Positions 58,101 to 64,000 of a stretch of DNA of 64,000 nucleotides are shown piece after piece. This stretch comes from Comamonadaceae bacterium (GTDB lineage: Bacteria; Pseudomonadota; Gammaproteobacteria; Burkholderiales; Burkholderiaceae_C). The stretch's first letter is position 1, and every line of letters starts with the position of its first letter. The stretch spans positions 1 to 64,000 of the forward strand of contig CANGIQ010000005.1 of the NCBI GenBank assembly GCA_947453965.1, in the 5' to 3' direction. The position numbers and the translations under genes were made by a program. The notes beneath the pieces are model-generated. The model was not told the origin of the DNA. It saw nothing but the letters and a program-made list of their open reading frames with translations, and did no database searches.

Positions 58101-61100
58101 CCAAACGCCAGCTGATGCTGCAACAGGCGCAACTACGCCTGCGACGACACCAGCAGGTCTTGCTGCACAAACAACCGCAGTAACGGCTGCGGGAGCCACC
58201 ACTGCGCCTGCAGCTGGTACAACACCAGCCCAAACACCAGTAGATGCTGCAACCGCTGCAACTGCGCCAGCGGCGACGGCACCTACACCGGCAGGCGTTG
58301 CAGCGCAAACAACTGCTGCAGTAACGGCTGCTGGTACGACGACCGCGCCCGCAGCAGCTACAACAACAGCCCAAACGCCAGCTGAAGCTGTAACAGCCGC
58401 AACTACGCCTGCAGTGACAGCAGGTCCTACAGCACAAACAACCGCAGCAACGGCTGCGGGTACGACCGCTGCGCCTGCAGCTGGTACAGCACTAGCCCAA
58501 ACTCCAGCAGACGCTGCAACAGGCACAACTACACCTACAGCGATAGCACCCACACCAGCAGGTGTTGCGACTCAAGCAGCGACGACTGCGCAAACAGCAG
58601 CTGCAGGTACAACTACGCCAGTTGACCCTGCAGCAGGTGCAACTGCGCCTGTAGCGACAGCAGTCACACCAGCTGGTGTTGCAGCGCAAACAAATGCAGC
58701 AGCAACAGCTGCGGGTACGACCACGGCGCCTGCAGCAGGTTCAACAACAGCCCAAACACCAGCAGACGCTGCAACAGGTGCAGCTGCACCAGCGGCGACA
58801 GCGACTACGCCAGCAGGTGTTGCGACTCAAGCTACGACGACTGCGCAAACAGCAGCTGCAGGTACAACTACGCCAGTTGACGCTGCAATAGGCACAACTA
58901 CGCCTACAGCGACGGCGCCCACACCAGCAGGTGTAGCAGTGCCAACGGCTGCAGGTACAACCGTTGCGCCTACAGTCGGTACTGCAACGGCCCAAACACC
59001 AACGGATACAGCAACAGGCGCAACTGCGCCAGCGGCGACAGCGACTACGCCAACAGGTGCGCCATCACCTACAACGGCAGGTGCTGCAGCGCAAACTGCT
59101 ATAGCAGCAACGGCCGCTGGTGCGACCACCGCGCCTGTAGCTGGTACAACAACAGCCCAAACATCAGCAGACGCTTTAACAGTTGCAACGACGCCTGGAG
59201 CGACAGCGACTACGCCAGCAGGTGTTCCGACTCAAGCTGTGACGCCTGCGCAAACGGCAGCTGCAGTTACAACAGCTCAAACATCAGCAGATGCCGCAAC
59301 AGGCGCAACTGCGCCAGCGGCGACAGTGCCTACAGCGACAGGTACTGAAGCGCAAACTGTTACAGCAGCAACGGCTGCGGGTGCGACGACCACGCCCGCA
59401 GCGGCTATAACAACAGCCCAAACTCCAATTGACGCTGCAACAACTGCGACTACGACTACAGCGACAGCAGTCACACCAGCAGGTGTGGCGACTCAAGCTG
59501 CGACGACTGCGCAAGCAGCAGCTGCAGGTACAACTACGCCAGTTGACCCTGCAACAGGCGCAACTGCGCCAGCGGCGACAGCCACTACGCCAGCAGGTGC
59601 GCCAACTTCAACGGCTGCGGGTACGTCTACAGCGCCTGCAGCTGGTACAGCAACAACGCAAACGCCAGCAGAAGCTGTAGCAGGCACAACTACGCCTGCA
59701 ACGACAGCACCTACACCGGCAGGTGTTGCAGCGCAAACGGCTGTAGCAGCAACGACTGCGGGCGCGACTACAGCACCTGCGGCTGTTGCCGCAACAGCTC
59801 AAACTCCAGCTGATACAGCAGCAGGCGCGACTGCACCTGCTGCGACAGCGCCCACACCAGCAGGTGTGGCAACGCAAACAACTGCAGCAGCAACGGCCGC
59901 TGGTGCGACGACCGCGCCCGCAGCAGCTACAACAACAGCCCAAACACCAGCAGACGCTGCAACAGGCGCAACTACGCCTGCTGCAACAGCAGTCACACCA
60001 GCTGGTGTGGCAACGCAAACAACTACTGCAGTAACGGCTGCTGGTGCAACCACCGCACCCGCAGCGGGTACAACAACAGCCCAAACGCCAGCAGAAGCTG
60101 CAACAGGCACAACTACGCCTGCAACGACAGCACCTCCACCGGCAAGTGTTGCAGCGCAAACAGCTGCAGCAGCAACTACTGCGGGCGCGACTACATCACC
60201 TGCGGCTGTTGCCGCAACAGCTCAGACTTCAGCTGATGCAGCAGCAGGCGCGACTGCACCTGCTACGACAGCAGTCACACCAGCAGGTGTGGCAACGCAA
60301 ACAACTGCAGCAGCAACGGCTGCAGGTACGACAACAGCGCCTGCAGCTGGCACTACAACGGTCCAAACACCAGCAGATACTGCAACAGGTGCAACAGCGC
60401 CAGCGGCGACAGCACCTACGCCGGCAGGCGTTGCAGCGCAAACAGCTGTAGCAGCAACGACTGCGGGTGCGACTACGGCGCCTGCAGCTGGTACAGCACC
60501 AGCCCAAACTCCAGTTGACGCTGCAACAGCTGCGACTACAGCGACAGCAGTCACATCAGCAGGTGTTGCGACTCAAGCTGCGACTACTGCGCAAGCAGCA
60601 GTTGCAGGTACAAATACGCCAGTTGACTCTGCAACAGGTGCAACTGCGCCAGCGGCGACAGCGACTACGCCAGCAGGTGTTACGACTCAAGCAGCGACGA
60701 CTGCACAAACAGCAGCTGCAGGTACGACTACAGCGCCTGCGGCTGTTACCGCAACAGCCCAAACGCCAGCTGATGCTGCAACAGGCGCAACTACGCCTGC
60801 GACGACACCAGCAGGTCTTGTTGCACAAACAACTGCAGTAACTGCTGCGGGAACCACCACCGCGCCTGCAGCAGCTACAACAACAGCTCAAACACCAGCA
60901 GATGCTGCAACAGCTGCAACTACGCCTGCAGTGACAGCAGTCACGCCAGCAGGTGCTACAGCACAAACAACCGCAGCAACGGCTGCTGGTGCGACTACAG
61001 CGCCCGCAGCAGCTACAACAACAATCCCAACGCCAGCAGATGCTGCAACAGGCGCAATTACGCCTGCAGCGACAGCACCTACACCGGCAGGCGTTGCAGC

Positions 61101-64000
61101 GCAAACAACTGCAGCAACTATTGCGGGCGCGACTACAGCGCCTGCAGCTGTTACTGCAACGACGCAAACGCCAGCTGACACTGCAACAGGTGCAGCTGCA
61201 CCAGCGGTGACAGCTACTACGCCAGCAGGCTTGACAGCTCCAACGGCCGCTGGTGCGACCACCGCGCCCGCAGCGGCTACAACAACAGCCCAAACTTCAG
61301 CAGAAGCTGCAACAGGCGCAACTACGCTTGCAGCGACAGCAGTCACATCAGCAGGTGTTGCGACTCAAGCTGTGACGCCTGCGCAAACGGCAGCTGCAGT
61401 TACAACAACAGCTCAAACATCAGCAGATGCCGCAACAGGCGCAACTGCGCCAGCGGCGACAGCGCCTACAACGACAGGTACTGCAGCACAAACTACTACA
61501 GCAGCAACGACTGCTGGTGCGACGACCGCGCCCGCAGCAGCTACAACAACAGCCCAAACACCAGCAGACGCTGCAACAGGCACAACTACGCCTGCTGCAA
61601 CAGCAGTCACACCAGCTGGTGTGGCAACGCAAAAAACTACTGCAGTAACGGCTGCTGGTTCAATCACCGCACCCGCAGCGGCTACAACAACAGTCCAAAC
61701 GCCAACAGAAGCTGCAACAGGCACAACTACCCCTGCAACAACAGCACCTACACCGGCAGGTGTTGCAGCGCAAACAGCTACAGCAGCAACTACTGTGGGC
61801 GCGACTACAGCACCTGCGGCTGTTGCCGCAACAGCTCAAACTCCAGCTGATACAGCAGCAGGCGCGACTGCACCTGCTACGACAGCAGCCACATCAGCAG
61901 GCGCTGCTGCACAAACAACCGCAGCAACGGCTGCGGCTACGACTGCAGCGCCTGCCGCTGGTACTGCAACGGCCCAAGCACCAGCGGATACAGCAACAGG
62001 CGCAACTACGCCTGCAGCGACAGCTCCCGTACCAGGATCAACTGCAACGACAACGCCTGCGGCAGTGCAAGAAACATTGAACGCAGATGCGATTTCTGAT
62101 GTACAAGCGGCCGCCCAAGCATCCTCACTGCCTGCGACCATCGTCAGTCCGATCACAGGCGGTAATCTCATCAGCCCCATCGTCGGGAACAACCTTGTTG
62201 CGCCTCTTTCTGGTCCTGCAGAGGCTAATCCAGCCGTGAGTGCACCCACCATCACGGTGATGCCTGTTGTGGCGCCTCTGACAGCACCCACACCTTCGAT
62301 CGTGGACAGCATCAAGCCCCCTGTGGCCAAACCTGTTCAAGACCTGATTCCTCCGATCATCCCGAAAATCAAGCTCACCACAGAAGCTATAACCCTTGAC
62401 GAAACTGTGGGTGGCATTAATTTCTCGATGAAAGTGGATTTTTCATCGCCCACCACACTGCTTGTGGGGTTCACGATCAAATTCGAGTTGGTCTATGAAG
62501 ATGGCACCAAACTGCCAACGCAAGATCAACATCGCTTGTACACCCTGGTTGGAGAACCGGGCGCTCAAACACGTGTGTATGAGCAAAATTCGTACAGCGT
62601 ATTGGCTGGCAAATCGGGTGCGGTCTATGACTTTTACATCGACTCCAACACGATTCGCGATGACAAAATTCTGATCAAGGCGACCTTGGCAGAATCGTTG
62701 AACTGCGTATTTGACGATGCGAACAAAGCCATCAGCGTTGAGTTGACAGATACCCAAGCCATCCAAGGTGGCGATGCCAGCGATCTGATGGTGGGCAATG
62801 CCCTTGATGACGTGATCAACGGGGGGGCGGGAAATGACACCATCGATGCCGGTGACGGTAACAACAGCATTTCGGGTGGTTCAGGCAACGACAGCATCAC
62901 CGCCGGTACAGGTAGTGACACGATCGATGGCGGTACCGGTGCAGACACCATCCTTGCAGGTGCCGGTAATGACAGCATCGTGTTCGATTTGCTCGATAGC
63001 ATCGTGGGCGGTAGTGGTACAGATACCCTGGTTATTTCTCCCAACACCACGGTAGACCTGAGTAACTCCGTATTTGCGAACGCAGCGCCTCAAGTCAGCG
63101 AAGTCGAAAAAATCAGTCTCGCGGACCAAAGCAGCGTCCTTTTGGGAACCGCCTTCATTGAGTCCATGTTGGGTGGTTCCACGGGCACCATCACTGTTGA
63201 AGGTTCGGCCGGTACCAGCTTGTCCTTGGTCAATCCCGATCCCACTGCGCCGATTTGGTTCCGCGATACATCTGCAACGCCACCAACTGGCTACACGGCA
63301 TACAAAACTGGCAATCTGACCGTGTTGGTGGCGGATGCCGTCAACGTAGGTGATGCCATCAATGGCGCAGCCAACGATGCAGATACTTTGTTGGGTGGTG
63401 CTGGCAATGACACCATCACTGGTGGCGATGGCACAGCCATCGACGTCGTCGATTTGTCCCAAATGCCAAGTGCTAGCGGTCACTTGGTGACATCCACAGG
63501 CAACCTCACAGTGAATCTGGCCAGTGGAACATCGGTCGATGACTCTGCACTGCTAGGGTCTGATACTCTGGTGGGTATTGAAGGTGTCATCACAGGTGCG
63601 GGGGCAGACTTGGTGACAGGCAGCGCAGGTGCTAACAGCATTGTGACGGGCGATGGCGCAGACACCATCAATGGTGGCGCAGGCAATGACACGCTGGATG
63701 GCGGTGCTGGCATTGACACGGCAAGCTACAGCACAGCGCCCAATGGCGTGATCGTTAACTTAGGCACCACCAATATTTCAGGCTCGATGGGTGGCAGCAC
63801 AGTCAGTGTATCCGCAGGTAACGTCCAAGGTGACGGAACCGATCAACTCTCCAACATCGAAAACGTCACAGGCAGTACCTATGGCGATTTGATGGTGGGC
63901 AGCGCGGCCAGCAACGTGCTCGACGGCGGCGCAGGTGCTGACACCATCATGGGCGATGCTGGTAACGACACCCTGATTGGTGGCGATGGTATTGACACAC
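55189..64000 (+). CDS. Giant RTX adhesin (type I secretion), 3' end beyond window
   Basis: One reading frame stays open from GTG 55189 to the window edge: at least 2937 codons. AAGG lies 9 nt upstream of the GTG; ATG 55213 is an alternative. Residues about 1-120 are a non-signal N-terminus (VIQDWLNSGDQVV). About 120-165 resemble a FecR/LapA-like fold (GAVVVIRNGLSVLLSAGDNI, then YLGDVISTQANSQVKINF). Residues 324-2283 are Ala/Thr/Pro-rich repeats. A linker, a beta-rich domain (about 2400-2530, including LVGFTIKFELVYEDGT), then RTX nonapeptides (GGAGNDTID and relatives) from 2545 onward follow. Lack of an N-terminal export signal plus RTX repeats indicates ABC-type secretion with a C-terminal signal outside the window. 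The role is probably surface attachment; LapG-type cleavage is unproven. Confidence 0.88.
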   Translation, partial: MKNITKNLMNLLGSVFAATPSVEAGKPHVIQDWLNSGDQVVQQGRDLVHINANGDLERIEDFFDAEGQIAAGDLPSEVLTQLQLALTPSAVEPVQLAQLSTNTASDAGSGAVVAPIPLDIPIAKVAQASGAVVVIRNGLSVLLSAGDNIYLGDVISTQANSQVKINFIKVEDSTVSTSSTTVGAGTRVTVSGQMIGTDAAKVFQANLTVDSGNVTVDRYAPTDTSVQVTTPSGRVAVPANGLVVAVEPTSQQTTVSQPVVQGAATTIAPPSVTVIDSNGQQSQLQLGTAPVLLPAANQVVAAPAASPAAGTATPAAGTAPVQTAADAATGATAPAVTGATTAPAPAGAPTQTTAATAAGTTTAPAAGTTTAQTPADAATGATTPGATATTSAGVATQAATTAQAAAAGTTTPVDPATGATAPAATATTPAGVATQAATTAQTAAAGTTTAPAAGTTTVQTPADAATGATAPVATAPTPAGGAAQTATAATAAGTITAPAAVTATAQTPVDAATGATTPATTPAGLAAQTTAVTAAGTTTVPAAATTTAQTPADAATAATTPAVTAVTPAGATAQTTAATAAGTTAAPAAGTALAQTPADAATGATAPAATTLTPAGVATQAAVATAAAGATTAPVAATTTAQTPVDAAAVTTPAATAPTPTGVAAQTTAAATAAGATTAPAAGTGTVQTSADPAIGTTAPAATAPTPAGVATQTTAAATAAGTTTTPAAGATTAQTPADAATGAAAPAATAVTPAGVAAQTTAAATAAGATAAPAAGTATVQTSADPATGATAPVATAPTTAGTAAQTATAATAAGTTTAPAAGATTAQTPAEALAAGITPAATAVTPAGVATQAATTAQTAAAGTTTAPAAGTATVQTPADAATGATAPVAAAPTTAGTAAQPTTAATAVGATTAPTAGTGTVQTSADPATGATAPAATAPTTAGTAAQTATAATAAGTTTAPAAVTATAQTPADAATGATTPATTPAGLAAQTTAVTAAGATTAPAAGTTPAQTPVDAATAATAPAATAPTPAGVAAQTTAAVTAAGTTTAPAAATTTAQTPAEAVTAATTPAVTAGPTAQTTAATAAGTTAAPAAGTALAQTPADAATGTTTPTAIAPTPAGVATQAATTAQTAAAGTTTPVDPAAGATAPVATAVTPAGVAAQTNAAATAAGTTTAPAAGSTTAQTPADAATGAAAPAATATTPAGVATQATTTAQTAAAGTTTPVDAAIGTTTPTATAPTPAGVAVPTAAGTTVAPTVGTATAQTPTDTATGATAPAATATTPTGAPSPTTAGAAAQTAIAATAAGATTAPVAGTTTAQTSADALTVATTPGATATTPAGVPTQAVTPAQTAAAVTTAQTSADAATGATAPAATVPTATGTEAQTVTAATAAGATTTPAAAITTAQTPIDAATTATTTTATAVTPAGVATQAATTAQAAAAGTTTPVDPATGATAPAATATTPAGAPTSTAAGTSTAPAAGTATTQTPAEAVAGTTTPATTAPTPAGVAAQTAVAATTAGATTAPAAVAATAQTPADTAAGATAPAATAPTPAGVATQTTAAATAAGATTAPAAATTTAQTPADAATGATTPAATAVTPAGVATQTTTAVTAAGATTAPAAGTTTAQTPAEAATGTTTPATTAPPPASVAAQTAAAATTAGATTSPAAVAATAQTSADAAAGATAPATTAVTPAGVATQTTAAATAAGTTTAPAAGTTTVQTPADTATGATAPAATAPTPAGVAAQTAVAATTAGATTAPAAGTAPAQTPVDAATAATTATAVTSAGVATQAATTAQAAVAGTNTPVDSATGATAPAATATTPAGVTTQAATTAQTAAAGTTTAPAAVTATAQTPADAATGATTPATTPAGLVAQTTAVTAAGTTTAPAAATTTAQTPADAATAATTPAVTAVTPAGATAQTTAATAAGATTAPAAATTTIPTPADAATGAITPAATAPTPAGVAAQTTAATIAGATTAPAAVTATTQTPADTATGAAAPAVTATTPAGLTAPTAAGATTAPAAATTTAQTSAEAATGATTLAATAVTSAGVATQAVTPAQTAAAVTTTAQTSADAATGATAPAATAPTTTGTAAQTTTAATTAGATTAPAAATTTAQTPADAATGTTTPAATAVTPAGVATQKTTAVTAAGSITAPAAATTTVQTPTEAATGTTTPATTAPTPAGVAAQTATAATTVGATTAPAAVAATAQTPADTAAGATAPATTAATSAGAAAQTTAATAAATTAAPAAGTATAQAPADTATGATTPAATAPVPGSTATTTPAAVQETLNADAISDVQAAAQASSLPATIVSPITGGNLISPIVGNNLVAPLSGPAEANPAVSAPTITVMPVVAPLTAPTPSIVDSIKPPVAKPVQDLIPPIIPKIKLTTEAITLDETVGGINFSMKVDFSSPTTLLVGFTIKFELVYEDGTKLPTQDQHRLYTLVGEPGAQTRVYEQNSYSVLAGKSGAVYDFYIDSNTIRDDKILIKATLAESLNCVFDDANKAISVELTDTQAIQGGDASDLMVGNALDDVINGGAGNDTIDAGDGNNSISGGSGNDSITAGTGSDTIDGGTGADTILAGAGNDSIVFDLLDSIVGGSGTDTLVISPNTTVDLSNSVFANAAPQVSEVEKISLADQSSVLLGTAFIESMLGGSTGTITVEGSAGTSLSLVNPDPTAPIWFRDTSATPPTGYTAYKTGNLTVLVADAVNVGDAINGAANDADTLLGGAGNDTITGGDGTAIDVVDLSQMPSASGHLVTSTGNLTVNLASGTSVDDSALLGSDTLVGIEGVITGAGADLVTGSAGANSIVTGDGADTINGGAGNDTLDGGAGIDTASYSTAPNGVIVNLGTTNISGSMGGSTVSVSAGNVQGDGTDQLSNIENVTGSTYGDLMVGSAASNVLDGGAGADTIMGDAGNDTLIGGDGIDT
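56158..62037 (+). repeat. About 44 tandem copies of a ~141-bp Ala/Thr/Pro repeat
   Basis: Within the adhesin gene. The typical 47-residue unit has the landmarks PADAATGATAP, then ATAPTPAGVAAQT, then TAAGTTTAPAAGTTTAQT. Unit openings vary (PADA, PVDA, PVDP, SADA, PAEA) and lengths run about 38-54. My translation shows no aromatic residues, one Lys, and negative charge only in the Asp/Glu of the opening motif. Codons are mainly GCN, ACN and CCN, leaving other frames nearly free of stops. Count made by hand; error of a few units is possible. Confidence 0.9.
62770..62994 (+). repeat. RTX nonapeptide repeats, first block
   Basis: Consecutive G-G-x-G-x-D-x-U-x nonapeptides: GGAGNDTID, AGDGNNSIS, GGSGNDSIT, AGTGSDTID, GGTGADTIL, AGAGNDSIV. 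These form calcium-binding beta-rolls. Further blocks lie at about 63358-63440, 63595-63720 and 63880-64000, the last cut by the window edge. Confidence 0.93.

Noticed and set aside
56359-61293. Cys/Arg/Ser-rich and Ala/Val-rich minus-strand frames, and Gln/Arg/Leu-rich plus-strand frames within the repeat array
   Set aside because: They are by-products of GCN/ACN/CCN codon repeats. The RTX adhesin frame continues through the array and links sensible domains at both ends.
56158-62037. Repeat array considered as a CRISPR or satellite
   Set aside because: Unit length is about 141 bp, copies are diverged, no unique spacers separate identical repeats, and the frame is conserved throughout.

Overview
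The window reads as a chromosome segment of a betaproteobacterium of the order Burkholderiales, most likely family Comamonadaceae (a Limnohabitans- or Rhodoferax-like freshwater organism is a guess). This rests on the gene order exbB-exbD-lpxK-trm112-kdsB-adk and tolB-pal-cpoB, a Bug-type solute receptor, several aromatic and CoA-thioester catabolic genes, and moderately high GC. Coding density is high and most genes are ordinary chromosomal genes.

Layout. 1-3810: the 3' part of typA, an EamA transporter and a 3-hydroxyisobutyryl-CoA hydrolase. 3871-8477: an aromatic-acid block: a short CoA-transferase, pobA, its divergent IclR regulator and a benzoate-CoA ligase-like enzyme. The pobA/regulator gap holds a perfect FNR-type box and a 20-bp-phased direct repeat. 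The ligase promoter has TGCA-N6-TGCA. 8574-8772: tRNA-Pro and tRNA-Arg with a terminator between them. 8827-12158: an AtuA family pair, a Bug receptor and a HigBA-type toxin-antitoxin pair. 12189-15231: two secreted paralogues sharing a six-cysteine domain (one with a His/Lys/Asp/Gly-rich linker) and a divergent FG-GAP lipoprotein. 15239-21471: a minus-strand acyl-CoA catabolic group (GST, ACAD11-like dehydrogenase, partner kinase, Crp/Fnr regulator, enoyl-CoA hydratase, PaaH-type dehydrogenase).

21606-34024: GST, MFS and 2-hydroxyacid dehydrogenase genes, lexA with an SOS box, asparaginase, the adk/kdsB/lpxK/exbDB envelope cluster, xseA, sodB, an orphan DUF2442 gene and a DUF192 gene. 34152-47329: icd, clpS-clpA, a HerA-like ATPase, then a tightly packed run yebC-purD-acyltransferase-hemF-nadD-rsfS-rlmH-maf-rng, often with 4-nt ATGA overlaps. 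rsfS carries a histone-H1-like tail. 47326-54866: a glycosyltransferase, msbA, tolB-pal-cpoB, a YeeE/TsuA-type transporter, tcdA and tRNA-Lys.

54915-64000: an AT-rich promoter region, then the 5' part of a giant type I-secreted RTX adhesin gene, open for at least 2937 codons and cut by the window edge. It has an N-terminal FecR-like region, then about 1960 residues of Ala/Thr/Pro-rich repeats (about 44 copies of a roughly 47-residue unit), then RTX calcium-binding repeats. This is the most unusual object in the window. The six-cysteine secreted pair is the best candidate for an undescribed domain family. All calls come from reading the sequence by eye; no database search was run.
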